Source of the DNA: Aneurinibacillus thermoaerophilus
GTDB taxonomy: Bacteria; Bacillota; Bacilli; Aneurinibacillales; Aneurinibacillaceae
Reading direction: 5' to 3'
Assembly (NCBI RefSeq): GCF_900099925.1
Contig: NZ_FNDE01000027.1
Span: forward strand, 1-49,332
DNA length: 49,332 nt
Of this stretch, positions 16,101-25,190 are shown one piece after another; the stretch's first letter is position 1, and the number at the start of each line of letters is the position of its first letter. Under the pieces are notes generated by a model. That model saw only the letters and a program-made list of their open reading frames with translations. It did no database searches and was not told the origin of the DNA. Position numbers and translations under genes: made by a program.

Positions 16101-16865
16101 TTACCGAACCGGGGTCGCAGCGGACATTTGAAAGCCCAGCGACACAAGGTCAGCATTCGTACCCGGAAGCAGCATTAATGCCCCAGGCTCAATTCTATAT
16201 CCTGTTTCCATCATCATCTCCCGATAACTTTCAGGCAGCGGGCTGGAAAGCCTTTTCAGCTTCTCTCCATACTCATCATCGAGCAGGGTATCCGGCATGA
16301 TTCCTGCCCACTTTTTTGAATTTTCAATAGGGGTTTTCAGGATTTCATCGGAAATGAAAATGTTTTCGACTAATACATTTCCGTCCGGGATTTTGATATC
16401 CATAATTCGCTTTACAATCGGCTCAGGGTCTTCCCCGGTAAAAGCGCCATCCGTCATGTGACAGATAAGGGGAGCCGGACAGTCCCTGAGGTTCGGCAAT
16501 TCCTGATGAAGCATCTTCTCAGCTACAGCAAACGCTTTGGCTGTGTTCGTCAACCGCTGGGTCTGTACGTTTTCCAGCGGTCTCATTCGTGCCACTTCAT
16601 CAATCCCTTTCACTCCTCCCAAAACGTCAAACACGTTATCACTATACGCGAGAATTGATAGCTTATAACGCGGACTAAGCCGACTCCCCTTTGTGGAACG
16701 AAAAACCATTTGTCGGATTGCAGCGTTCAACGCTGTCGTTACAACATCCATCCTCCTCTTTTTTTCTCCCCCGGCATCCATCAACAGATTCATCGATGCA
16801 CTAATATCCAGCAGGTAAATAATATATGCCGGGGTTTGTTGTGTTGCTTGAATTTGATAGCTCAT
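16101..16865 (-). CDS. VWA-domain protein heading the type VII locus
   Basis: This 254-residue protein is almost entirely a von Willebrand factor A domain. The first strand ends in DISAS (residues 20-24), the D-x-S-x-S metal-ion-dependent adhesion motif, and a later strand gives CHMTDGAF, whose threonine and aspartate complete the site. There is no signal peptide or TM segment, so it is cytoplasmic. The ATG is preceded by AGGAG with a nine-base gap. It is the first gene of the minus-strand locus. The stop lies 17 bases before the PP2C start. VWA, PP2C and kinase trios also occur in tellurium-resistance-like and other phospho-signalling operons. Here the trio is built into a type VII locus. 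The function is probably protein docking. Confidence 0.85.
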   Translation of the reverse strand: MSYQIQATQQTPAYIIYLLDISASMNLLMDAGGEKKRRMDVVTTALNAAIRQMVFRSTKGSRLSPRYKLSILAYSDNVFDVLGGVKGIDEVARMRPLENVQTQRLTNTAKAFAVAEKMLHQELPNLRDCPAPLICHMTDGAFTGEDPEPIVKRIMDIKIPDGNVLVENIFISDEILKTPIENSKKWAGIMPDTLLDDEYGEKLKRLSSPLPESYREMMMETGYRIEPGALMLLPGTNADLVSLGFQMSAATPVR

Positions 16866-17070
16866 TCTACGCAACTCCTATTAATCTGAATCTATCGCCA
16901 AAAACGCTATACATGTTTTAGTAAATCTTGTATATTGTGCTTTCTCCATTTTAAGTAAGAACTTATAAGAAGTGTAGGGACTGGATGTCCATTCCTATAC
17001 TCGTTTTGACCTATTATTAAGAATGAATTCAGCTTGATACCGTCTCAATATCATCATCATAAACCAAAAT
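16866..17070 (-). other. Upstream region of the type VII locus
   Basis: This 205-base gap must hold the main promoter of the locus. A weak sigma-A-like pair, TTACTT then TATACA with an 18-base spacer, can be read on the minus strand near 16925-16955. No known riboswitch or strong operator was recognised. Confidence 0.35.
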
Positions 17071-17111
17071 AAAAAGCCGGCCATCCTGAACATACAGGAA
17101 ACCGGCTTTTC
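17071..17111 (-). terminator. Terminator after the yitJ-like gene
   Basis: The minus strand gives AAAAGCCGGTTTCCTG, a short loop, then CAGGATGGCCGGCTTTTT. It is a strong GC stem with a T-run, 28 bases past the stop. Confidence 0.9.
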
Positions 17112-17138
17112 AAAACGGTTGTTAAAGTAATGCACAAA

Positions 17139-18995
17139 TTACTTCTGCAACACAACCCGTGATCTGTCCCGTATATACCGGGTTAACTCCACTGTCATCT
17201 CATAGTAGAAAAACGGTGTAATCAGATAAATGCCTTTAAAGTACTCCATTGCGATATCTACCAGCTCACGGGCGATCGCTACCCCTTCACGGCGCGCTTC
17301 TTCCCCCGGTTCATACCGGCGCATGCGGGTGCGCGCCTCGTCTGATAGCCTAATACCCGGTACTTCGTTATGCAAAAATTCGGCATTGCGCGAACTGGTC
17401 AGCGGCATAATACCGATAAAAATCGGGATATCGAGATGCCTGGTTCCTTCATAAATCCGCTCAATGCTCTCCCGGTCATACAACGGCTGGGTCATAATAA
17501 AATCCGCGCCCGCTTCCACTTTCTTTTCCAGCCGGCGCAGCGCGGCGTCAAACTGGCGCACATGCGGATTAAATGCAGCACCGACCACGAAATTCGCCCG
17601 CTGCTTCAACGGCTTCCCTGAGAAAGAATATCCCTCGTTCAACTGTTTAATCATCCGAATTAAATCAAATGATGAAACATCGAACACGGAGCTTGCTCCC
17701 GGCAGATCGCCGAAACGGGCCGGATCTCCTGTAACAACAAGCACCTGGTTAATACCGAGCGCATGCAAACCCATTAGATGCGATTGCTGGCCGATCAGGT
17801 TGCGGTCGCGACAGGCAATGTGCAACAGTGGCTCAGCGCCGAATTTCGCCTTCATAATCGAACCAAGAGCCATATTGCTCATCCGCGTCGTCGCCAGCGA
17901 ATTGTCAGCGAGCGTAATCGCGTCCGCCCCAGCGTCCTGCAATGCCGCCGTGCCCCGTAAAAACTTTTCTGTATCTAAATCGCGTGGCGGGTCTAACTCA
18001 ACAATCACCGTATGCCGATGCGCCACCGTTTCCACAATTCCCTGTTTCCGGGCCGGAGGAGCGATGCGAATCAGCGGCTCCGCTTCTTCTTGCGTGTCTA
18101 CAACAGGATTCACGCGCGGCAACGGCTCTCGTTCCGCCAGCACCTGCGCCATTACCCGGATATGTTCCGGTGTTGTTCCACAACAGCCCCCAATCAAGCG
18201 TGCGCCCTGAGCACGGAAACGAAGCGCGTTTTCCCCGAAATATTGTGGCACAGACGCGTATGAATACTGGCCATCTGACATAGCCAACCGCCCGGCGTTC
18301 GGAAAGACGGACAGCGGCGTGTCCTCCGGAACCACTGCATTTTCAATCGAACGTAAGATTTCCGCCGGTCCAAGCCGGCAGTTTAACCCGACAACATCCG
18401 CGCCCGCTTTTTTCAACTCGGCAAACGCCCGAGTTAGCGTGTGACCATCTCGCGTCCGTCCGACCTCAATCGTGGCCAGTTGAGCCACGATCGGCACATC
18501 GGTTAACGGACGAATCACATCCAGCGCCAGCAGCAATTCATCCAGATCAAGAAATGTTTCCAGCAAAATCGCATCCACACCGCCCATTAAAAGCGCCGCT
18601 GCCTGCTCCTCAAATTGTTCGCGATAATTTTGCATACGCACATCTCGCACACGTCCTGCGTTAATAGAGCCGATACCCCCGACCACATACGCGTCATCTT
18701 TAACCGCTTCTCGCGCCACCTGCACTGCCACCCGATTGATCCGTGTCACTTTGTCCTGCAAACCATGGCGCGCCAGCGCGTCCCGGTGCGCTCCGTATGT
18801 GTTAGTTTGAATAAATCGTGCGCCCGCCTCATAATACGAGCGGTGAACCGCGCGAATAAGCTCTGGATTGGATAAATTCAATTCCTCATAACACACGCCA
18901 ATCGGAATGCCCAATTGGTACAGCCAGGTCGCCATCGCGCCGTCCCCGATAAGCAAATGATCCTTAAGGTATGTTTTCAAGCTTTCTTTTGGCAT
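17139..18995 (-). CDS. yitJ: Bifunctional homocysteine S-methyltransferase / methylenetetrahydrofolate reductase
   Basis: This 618-residue two-domain protein has an N-terminal homocysteine methyltransferase barrel with zinc cysteines in GLNCRLGPAEI and LIGGCCGTTPEHI, near residues 205 and 270. The C-terminal half is a methylenetetrahydrofolate reductase barrel that binds FAD (VVTGDPARFGDLPGASSVFD; KVEAGADFIMTQPLYD). This is the YitJ arrangement of Bacillus subtilis. It follows metH by only a few bases. The reductase half would supply 5-methyl-tetrahydrofolate to MetH, while the N-terminal half duplicates the first module of MetH. The start was set at ATG 18995 with GGGGAGAGG upstream. An ATG two codons earlier (19001) is equally possible. 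Expression probably follows the SAM riboswitch of metH. Confidence 0.93.
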   Translation of the reverse strand: MPKESLKTYLKDHLLIGDGAMATWLYQLGIPIGVCYEELNLSNPELIRAVHRSYYEAGARFIQTNTYGAHRDALARHGLQDKVTRINRVAVQVAREAVKDDAYVVGGIGSINAGRVRDVRMQNYREQFEEQAAALLMGGVDAILLETFLDLDELLLALDVIRPLTDVPIVAQLATIEVGRTRDGHTLTRAFAELKKAGADVVGLNCRLGPAEILRSIENAVVPEDTPLSVFPNAGRLAMSDGQYSYASVPQYFGENALRFRAQGARLIGGCCGTTPEHIRVMAQVLAEREPLPRVNPVVDTQEEAEPLIRIAPPARKQGIVETVAHRHTVIVELDPPRDLDTEKFLRGTAALQDAGADAITLADNSLATTRMSNMALGSIMKAKFGAEPLLHIACRDRNLIGQQSHLMGLHALGINQVLVVTGDPARFGDLPGASSVFDVSSFDLIRMIKQLNEGYSFSGKPLKQRANFVVGAAFNPHVRQFDAALRRLEKKVEAGADFIMTQPLYDRESIERIYEGTRHLDIPIFIGIMPLTSSRNAEFLHNEVPGIRLSDEARTRMRRYEPGEEARREGVAIARELVDIAMEYFKGIYLITPFFYYEMTVELTRYIRDRSRVVLQK

Positions 18996-19020
18996 GGTCA
19001 TCCTCTCCCCTTTCCTTTGT

Positions 19021-22000
19021 TTATTCATCAGCATTAAAATAACGGGCTTCCGGGTGAGAGAACACCATGGCCGAGACGGAAGCTTCCGGTTCCATCATGC
19101 AACCGTCCGTCAATTGAACACCGATGTCTTCCGGACGTAACAAATCAAACAGCAACTTTTGATCTTCCAAATCCGGGCATGCCGGATAGCCGAAGGAAAC
19201 GCGGAGCCCCTGATAACGGGCACCGAAACGCTCCTGCATCGTCATATTAGCCGGGTCCGGAAAGCCCCACACGTCGCGCAAAATATGATGCAAACGTTCC
19301 GCGAACGCTTCCGCCAGCTCCAGCGCCAGTGCCTGTAAAACATGAGAGCGGAGATAATCGCCTTTCTCTTTCCACTCTTCCGCCTTCTCGCGAATCCCTT
19401 CGCCGGCGGTGACTACAAGAAATGCCACATAATCCATGACGCCGCTCTCTGTCGGTTTAACGAAATCAGCCAAACAAAGGTACGGTGCCTTTTTCTGCCG
19501 TGGGAATCGGAATGTTTTCAGCACGTTGCTGGAATCATTCGGGTCGTAAATATGGATTTCTTCGCCTTTCGACTGCGCCGGGAAAAAACGGTATACGCCC
19601 TGCGCTTTTATGAGCCCGGTTTTTTTCGCTTCCGCCAATAATTCGTCGACAATTTGTTTTACTTCCACTGTCTTCGGGTCACCTTCCGCCAGCAGCTTCT
19701 CCACATTGCCGCGGACGCCAAGATGCTTACCAAGCAACATGCGCAAGTTTACGTACGGTTGCAGGTGCGTAAGTGGATAGTCGCGCAATACGTGGCGCTC
19801 GAAATCCGGCGGAATAAATACCGGCGCATTCACGCTGACATCCGAACGCTTGGGCGCGCTGATGTCCACCATGACTTCTTTCACTTCCGTCGTCGCAGCC
19901 ACCTGCTCCTGTCCTTTCGCCTTGGCCGCTTTTTCCAGAACAGCATACTCCTTTGGATTCATGAGCTTATTGGCCAGTTCCAATCCGTTCATCGCGTCTT
20001 TAGAATACAGCACAAGACCATCGTACTCAGGTGCAATCCGAGTCTCGGTGAACTTCCGCGTCAGCGCCGCGCCACCGACAAGAATCGGAACATTGATACC
20101 GGCTGTTTTTAGGTCTTGCGCGGTTGTCACCATCTGTTGCGCTGACTTCACCAGCAGTCCGGACAGTCCGATAATATCAGGCATCTCCTGACGGCAGGCT
20201 TCAATCAGCCGTTCCGGCGGCACTTTAATTCCCAGATTGACGATTTTATAGCCGTTGTTGCCGAGAATAATTTCGACCAGGTTTTTTCCAATGTCATGCA
20301 CATCACCTTTTACTGTTGCGAGCAACACCGTTCCCTTGATGGACGTCTCTGTTTTTTCCATAAACGGCTCCAAATACGCCACCGCCGCCTTCATTACTTC
20401 CGCGCTCTGCAACACTTCGGCGACAATAAGCTGGTTATCATTGAACAAGCGCCCTACTTCATCCATGCCGTTCATCAGCGGCCCATTAATAATATCCAGT
20501 GGGGCATACTTTTTCAGCGCCTCTTCCAAATCCGGAATCAATCCTTCTTTCGTTCCTTCCACTACATAACGTGCCAGTCGTTCTTCCAGCGTCAGGTTAG
20601 ACTTTTCCTCGTTCTTTTCCACTTTTTTCGCGCGGTAAAAATCCGTAAACTTCGCCAGCGACTCATCTGTTGTCTCGAACAGTAACGCTTCCGCCAGCTC
20701 ACGCTCTTCTTCCGGAATGGAAGCGAAGCGCTGCAATTTCTCCGTGTTGACGATAGCATAATCAAGTCCCGCTTTCGTGCAGTGATATAAATACACGGCG
20801 TTCAGTACTTCCCGACCCGCGGGCGGCAAGCCGAATGACACATTGCTTACGCCCAGAATGGTCTGGCATTCCGGATATTTTTCTTTAATCAGGCGAATAC
20901 CTTCAATCGTCTCGCGCGCAGAACCGATGTATGCTTCATCGCCCGTGCCAACTGGAAACACGAGCGGATCGAAAATTAAATCCCGCGGGTTCAGGCCATA
21001 TTTATTTACCAGTAGATGATACGAACGCTCGGCTACTTCCAGCTTGCGGTCACGCGACACTGCCATTCCTTTCTCATCGATCGTGCCAACGACCACCGCT
21101 CCGCCAAACTTCTTCAATAAAGGCGCTACTTCAGCGAAACGTTCTTCACCGTCTTCCAGATTGATAGAGTTAATAATTGCTTTTCCCTGGGAATACTTCA
21201 GCGCCAAAGCGACAACTTTAGGGTCTGTGGAATCGATCATGAGCGGAACCTTAACTTTACGTACAACAAATTTCAAAAAAGCCTCCATATCGGCCGCTTC
21301 ATCGCGATCCGGATCGGCCAGACAGATATCAATAACATGCGCGCCCCGCTTTACCTGTGCACGAGCAATTTCTGAAGCTTCTTCATACTTCCCTTCTTTG
21401 ATCAAATCGCGAAATTTCTTCGAGCCGATTACATTCGTCCGTTCTCCCACAAAAAGCGGGCGATTGTCCTGTTCCAGATATACAGGTTCAATGCCGGAAA
21501 CCGCGTGCGTGCTTAGTCCCTGCGGTCTGCGCGGTTGATAATCTTTGAGCGCTTCCGCGATGGCACGAATATGATCAGGCGTCGTGCCACAACAGCCACC
21601 CGCCACGTTAATCCAACCTTGCTCGGCGAATCCGGCCAATTTGGTCGCCAACGCCTGCGGGGACTCGTGGTAATGCCCGTTCTCGTCCGGAAGGCCAGCA
21701 TTTGGATAACAGCTGACCGCGCAATTCGCCATGGCGGATAACGTTCGAATATGATCACGCATAAATTCCGGGCCTGTCGCGCAATTCAATCCAATAGACA
21801 CGGGTTGCAAATGCTCTAAAGAAATATAAAAAGCCTCAATATTCTGACCAGCAAGCGTAGTACCCATCGGCTCAATTGTGCCTGAAATCATAATAGGGAG
21901 CTTACGTCCCGCCGCTTCGAACGCCCGCTGTACGCCAATACCGCCCGCTTTTACATTCAACGTATCTTGAACCGTCTCCAGCAGTAGCACATCCACCCCG

Positions 22001-22488
22001 CCTTCAATCAAAGCCAGCGCCTGCTCATAGTATGCTTCCACCAGTTCTTCAAAGGTTACACCGCCGGTAACGGATAAGGTTTTAGTGGTCGGCCCGATCG
22101 AGCCGGCGGCATAACGAGGCCATTCCAGCGTAGAGTATTTATCTGCCGCCTCCCGTGCCAGCCGAGCTGCTGCCAGGTTAATTTCCCGGGCACAGTGCTG
22201 TAAATCGTACTCCGCAAGCACAATGGATGTGGCGCCAAATGTGTTGGTCTCAATGATGTCCGCTCCTGCTTCCAAATAAGTTTCGTGAATGTTACGAATC
22301 ACGTCCGGGCGCGTTAGGTTCAGTATTTCATTGCATCCTTCATACTGCTCACCGCCAAAGTCTTCCGGCCCGAGCCCCGCCTGTTGCAGCATCGTGCCCA
22401 TCGCTCCATCAATAATCAAAATTTTTTTCTGAAGTTGATTTTCAAGTGCCGGTTTCGTTTTTACTGCTGTCACTCCGCTCATCATCAT
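19021..22488 (-). CDS. metH: Cobalamin-dependent methionine synthase
   Basis: This 1155-residue enzyme transfers a methyl group from 5-methyl-tetrahydrofolate through cobalamin to homocysteine. The modules appear in the usual order. The homocysteine domain carries zinc ligands in GLNCATGPEFM and VAGGCCGTTPDHI. The pterin-binding domain follows (ERTNVIGSKKFRDLIKEGKY). The cobalamin domain has the base-off histidine motif GDVHDIGKNLV and GLSGLL. The C-terminal reactivation domain ends in DGCMMEPEASVSAMVF. The length is normal and no key residue is missing. The start is the triple ATG at about 22488 preceded by GGGGACG. A longer frame would run into the riboswitch terminator and is not coding. 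Regulated by the SAM-I riboswitch at 22526-22690. Confidence 0.97.
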   Translation of the reverse strand: MMMSGVTAVKTKPALENQLQKKILIIDGAMGTMLQQAGLGPEDFGGEQYEGCNEILNLTRPDVIRNIHETYLEAGADIIETNTFGATSIVLAEYDLQHCAREINLAAARLAREAADKYSTLEWPRYAAGSIGPTTKTLSVTGGVTFEELVEAYYEQALALIEGGVDVLLLETVQDTLNVKAGGIGVQRAFEAAGRKLPIMISGTIEPMGTTLAGQNIEAFYISLEHLQPVSIGLNCATGPEFMRDHIRTLSAMANCAVSCYPNAGLPDENGHYHESPQALATKLAGFAEQGWINVAGGCCGTTPDHIRAIAEALKDYQPRRPQGLSTHAVSGIEPVYLEQDNRPLFVGERTNVIGSKKFRDLIKEGKYEEASEIARAQVKRGAHVIDICLADPDRDEAADMEAFLKFVVRKVKVPLMIDSTDPKVVALALKYSQGKAIINSINLEDGEERFAEVAPLLKKFGGAVVVGTIDEKGMAVSRDRKLEVAERSYHLLVNKYGLNPRDLIFDPLVFPVGTGDEAYIGSARETIEGIRLIKEKYPECQTILGVSNVSFGLPPAGREVLNAVYLYHCTKAGLDYAIVNTEKLQRFASIPEEERELAEALLFETTDESLAKFTDFYRAKKVEKNEEKSNLTLEERLARYVVEGTKEGLIPDLEEALKKYAPLDIINGPLMNGMDEVGRLFNDNQLIVAEVLQSAEVMKAAVAYLEPFMEKTETSIKGTVLLATVKGDVHDIGKNLVEIILGNNGYKIVNLGIKVPPERLIEACRQEMPDIIGLSGLLVKSAQQMVTTAQDLKTAGINVPILVGGAALTRKFTETRIAPEYDGLVLYSKDAMNGLELANKLMNPKEYAVLEKAAKAKGQEQVAATTEVKEVMVDISAPKRSDVSVNAPVFIPPDFERHVLRDYPLTHLQPYVNLRMLLGKHLGVRGNVEKLLAEGDPKTVEVKQIVDELLAEAKKTGLIKAQGVYRFFPAQSKGEEIHIYDPNDSSNVLKTFRFPRQKKAPYLCLADFVKPTESGVMDYVAFLVVTAGEGIREKAEEWKEKGDYLRSHVLQALALELAEAFAERLHHILRDVWGFPDPANMTMQERFGARYQGLRVSFGYPACPDLEDQKLLFDLLRPEDIGVQLTDGCMMEPEASVSAMVFSHPEARYFNADE

Positions 22489-22525
22489 CGTCCCCTTTTC
22501 TGACACAAATTCGCTCACGTACAAA

Positions 22526-22690
22526 ATAAAAAAGACCTCCTGAAAGAAGGGAGGTCTCTGCATCTTCATCAAAACGCGAAATCCTTATCTTTCAGGAAAC
22601 GAATCCTGCTGGAATTGGCACCGTGTATATAATATACCGGTTGCCGGGCGTCATTGGGCCAGTCCCTCAGCCTACTCTGGATAAGAATCG
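22526..22690 (-). promoter_or_regulatory. SAM-I (S-box) riboswitch with terminator
   Basis: The minus strand reads CTTATCCAGAGTAGGC, then GAGGGACTGGCCC, ATGACGCCCGGCAACC, GGTGCCAATTCC and finally GATAAGG, the conserved order of the S-box aptamer (about 22582-22689). A terminator follows: GACCTCCC, loop, GGAGGTC and TTTTTTATT at 22526-22557. High S-adenosylmethionine should end transcription before metH. Confidence 0.97.
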
Positions 22691-22725
22691 TTTTTATTTT
22701 CACTTTTCTAACTAACTTTTAACTA

Positions 22726-22754
22726 ATTATTAATCAATATCTGAAAAGAGTCAA
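22726..22754 (-). promoter_or_regulatory. Promoter of the metH transcript
   Basis: Minus strand TTGACT (22754-22749), a 17-base spacer, then AATAAT (22731-22726): a good sigma-A promoter 35-40 bases upstream of the S-box aptamer. Confidence 0.75.
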
Positions 22755-22784
22755 TAGAAATTTTTATACATCTCGTGATTTCTT

Positions 22785-23867
22785 TCATAACGTACGTGTA
22801 ATCACAATATTAGTATGGGTTTTTAGATCAATTTCATACGGAGCCTTTACTACCGTACCATCACGTTCTTGCACAATCCGAACGATTGGTCTATGCACAG
22901 CATTCGGATGAACATGAGATACGACCCCAATTTGTCCTGTATTCAATACGACGGTAGACGCTATAGGATAGGCGGCAATATGTTTTACGAACAATTTCAC
23001 CAATTCTAGGTCAAACAGGGTATTTCCGGAAGCAAACAAGTATTCCAGCGCTTCATTAGGTGTATAATGCTGACGATGTGAGCGATGGGAAGTAAGCGCA
23101 TCATACACATCGGCTATACCGACAATTTGCGCGTATTCATGAATTTGATCTTTCTCCAGTTTGCGCGGATAACCGGACCCGTTATACCGTTCATGATGTT
23201 GCAGCGCACAATGAGCGGAAAGAAGGGACATATCGTACTGGTAACGCAAAATATTAAATCCGTCTTCTGTATGGTTTTCAATATACGCCCGCTCTTCCTC
23301 AGTTAGCATCGTCTTCTTATTCCACAGATCCTTCGGTAACATAATCATACCTATGTCGAACAGCAACGCTCCCACGCCAAGATCCATGAGCTGCTCCCGA
23401 TTGTACCCTTTGGCCAACCCAATAATTCCAGCCAGTACCGCCACATTGACCGAATGATGAAACAGGTAACCACCCAGCGAATGAAGATTTACAAGATTTA
23501 CCATAATATCCTTTCTTCCGCTTAAATCTCCTAGTATGTTGCCAAAAACATTCCGGAATACCTTGCCCATATCTGGCATCGCTATCCGTCCTGTTACCTT
23601 TGGTTGATCCATAAGCCCTGTCATCATTTTGTATACAGTCTCCACCGCTTTTTTGCGCGTCGTATCACTGAGCACATCCTCCGGTACAATATCGTCCGTA
23701 TGCTCATCTTCAATATATACCGTATCTATGCCTAGCGCTTTTAACCGGTCAATGTAACGTTGGCTTAATTCAAGTCCGGCGGCCAACAACACCTGTCCTG
23801 CTTCCGATAAAATTGTCTTTGCAATTTTATCCCCCGGTTTTACAGAACGAATATGCACTTTTTTCAC
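22785..23867 (-). CDS. HD-GYP domain protein with altered HD motif
   Basis: This 360-residue cytoplasmic protein starts at a GTG with AGGG seven bases upstream. The N-terminal 100 residues form a small module common in Bacillales HD-GYP proteins (KPGDKIAKTILSEAGQVLLA). The C-terminal HD-GYP domain keeps H138 (FHHSVNVA), H199 (NHTEDG), H224-H225-E226 and the GYP motif (GSGYP, 231-235). The motif that names the family should read HDIGK. Here it is FDIGM at 170-174, so the first histidine and the lysine are gone while D171 remains. The protein may therefore have lost cyclic di-GMP phosphodiesterase activity, or act as a c-di-GMP sensor. It is monocistronic between metH and the SPFH operon. Family call is firm; activity is doubtful. 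Confidence 0.85.
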   Translation of the reverse strand: MKKVHIRSVKPGDKIAKTILSEAGQVLLAAGLELSQRYIDRLKALGIDTVYIEDEHTDDIVPEDVLSDTTRKKAVETVYKMMTGLMDQPKVTGRIAMPDMGKVFRNVFGNILGDLSGRKDIMVNLVNLHSLGGYLFHHSVNVAVLAGIIGLAKGYNREQLMDLGVGALLFDIGMIMLPKDLWNKKTMLTEEERAYIENHTEDGFNILRYQYDMSLLSAHCALQHHERYNGSGYPRKLEKDQIHEYAQIVGIADVYDALTSHRSHRQHYTPNEALEYLFASGNTLFDLELVKLFVKHIAAYPIASTVVLNTGQIGVVSHVHPNAVHRPIVRIVQERDGTVVKAPYEIDLKTHTNIVITRTL

Positions 23868-24068
23868 GAACAAACCCTACTTTCTTAATTTTCATAGGTA
23901 TTTATGCTTATTTTTGTTCTGATTAAATTTTATCACAGGAAAATGGTTTTAAGATAATAGATTTATGAAAACGCATAAATTTTTTTGAGCTTGATGATAT
24001 TCGTTCTATACGCTCTTCCTGGAAGAAAGCAACGACGAGCAAGCCGCAAATTCTTCCTACAAACAGCT
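23868..24068. other. Intergenic between HD-GYP gene and terminator
   Basis: AT-rich upstream region of the HD-GYP gene. No gene or known RNA element was recognised. The short plus-strand frame from 23985 lacks a ribosome site and runs through the terminator. Confidence 0.5.
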
Positions 24069-24113
24069 AAAAAAAGAAGGAAAAAGCATTCGTTTTTTCC
24101 TGCTTTTTCCTTC
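24069..24113 (-). terminator. Terminator after the SPFH gene
   Basis: On the minus strand GAAGGAAAAAGCA pairs with TGCTTTTTCCTTC (13 bp) and is followed by TTTTTTTAG, a strong terminator about 110 bases beyond the stop. Confidence 0.85.
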
Positions 24114-24224
24114 ACCCGATTGTTTATCATCTTTTTCTACTTTCTCTTAATATCTCACTACATTGACTGACGCTTATGTCTATTGCTTTCATGTCAGAGT
24201 TATAACTCATAGCTATGTGGTTTT

Positions 24225-25166
24225 CTATTTATCCACCCTCATATTACTCTGTGATGATTGCAGTAAATCTTTAACCGCTCCTACACTTCCCATAAGGCCG
24301 GTAGCCTCATATGGAATAAACACTTTATTGTCGCTTTCAGCCAATTTTTCTAAGGCTTCAATATAGCGTAGCGCAATCACGCTATCGTCGGCCTTCACTT
24401 CTTTCAAAGCAGAGAACACTTCATAAATTTGCTTTTTCTGGGCTGCAGCAACCAATTCAATCGCTTTCGCTTCCCCTTCTGCACGGCGAATGCGGGATTC
24501 CATTTCCCCTTCTGCTTCAAGGATTTGTTTTTGCTTATTTCCTTCCGCGTTCTTGATGGCGGATTCGCGATCCCCTTCCGCTTTCAGGATTTTTGCCCGT
24601 TTCTCACGTTCTGCTGTCATTTCTTGCTTCATCGCTTCTTCAATATCGTGAGGAGGAATAATTTCTTTCATTTCTACGCGCTCGACTTTTACTCCCCAGT
24701 TATTCGTTGCTTCATCCATTTTGATTTGCAGCGCTGCATTAATTTTATCCCGGGAGTTTAGCGTCTCATCAAGGTTCATATTTCCGATCTCATTACGCAG
24801 CGCAGTCACTGCAAGGTTAGCAATTCCTTCTTTTAATCCGTTAATTTCATATGTTGCTGCTTTCGCATCAGTAATTCGGTAATAAATGAGTGTATCAATC
24901 TTCATTGTTACATTATCTTTTGTAATTACCGGTTGCGGCATGGAGTTAATGATTTGTGTTCTCATATCCCAACGGGCTACTACACGATCTAAAATCGGCA
25001 CGATAAAATACAGGCCGGATCCCAATTCCCGCTGAAATTTACCAAGACGCTCAACAATACGCACTTCTGACTGACGAACAAGTTGAACGGATGAAAAAGC
25101 AAGGGAAACGACAACACCAATAATAATGATAGCAAACAATACCGGAAACAAATTCTCTACTATCAT
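24225..25166 (-). CDS. SPFH/Band 7 (stomatin-like) protein
   Basis: This 313-residue protein has one N-terminal membrane helix (residues 7-29, FPVLFAIIIIGVVVSLAFSS), then the SPFH domain beginning RIVERLGKFQRELGSGLYFI and the diagnostic PVITKDNVTMKIDTLIYYRI. A long charged coiled coil follows (EAEGEMESRIRRAEGEAKAI), and the C-terminus carries a short hydrophobic part. This is the QmcA/HflK-like slipin layout. Such proteins form membrane microdomain scaffolds. The gene follows an NfeD-family gene by 24 bases. SPFH and NfeD proteins are commonly encoded together and are thought to act as a unit. The ribosome site is GAGAGGGAG. Regulation is not evident. Confidence 0.93.
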   Translation of the reverse strand: MIVENLFPVLFAIIIIGVVVSLAFSSVQLVRQSEVRIVERLGKFQRELGSGLYFIVPILDRVVARWDMRTQIINSMPQPVITKDNVTMKIDTLIYYRITDAKAATYEINGLKEGIANLAVTALRNEIGNMNLDETLNSRDKINAALQIKMDEATNNWGVKVERVEMKEIIPPHDIEEAMKQEMTAEREKRAKILKAEGDRESAIKNAEGNKQKQILEAEGEMESRIRRAEGEAKAIELVAAAQKKQIYEVFSALKEVKADDSVIALRYIEALEKLAESDNKVFIPYEATGLMGSVGAVKDLLQSSQSNMRVDK

Positions 25167-25190
25167 TTTTCTCCCTCTCCTTCCTTTTAT

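Noticed and set aside
17464-18210. Long plus-strand frame (248 codons) inside the yitJ-like gene
   Set aside because: It is antisense to a complete, well-conserved enzyme; composition is serine/arginine-rich as expected for a shadow frame.
23985-24170. Plus-strand 61-codon frame near 24000
   Set aside because: It reads through a strong terminator hairpin and has no ribosome site.
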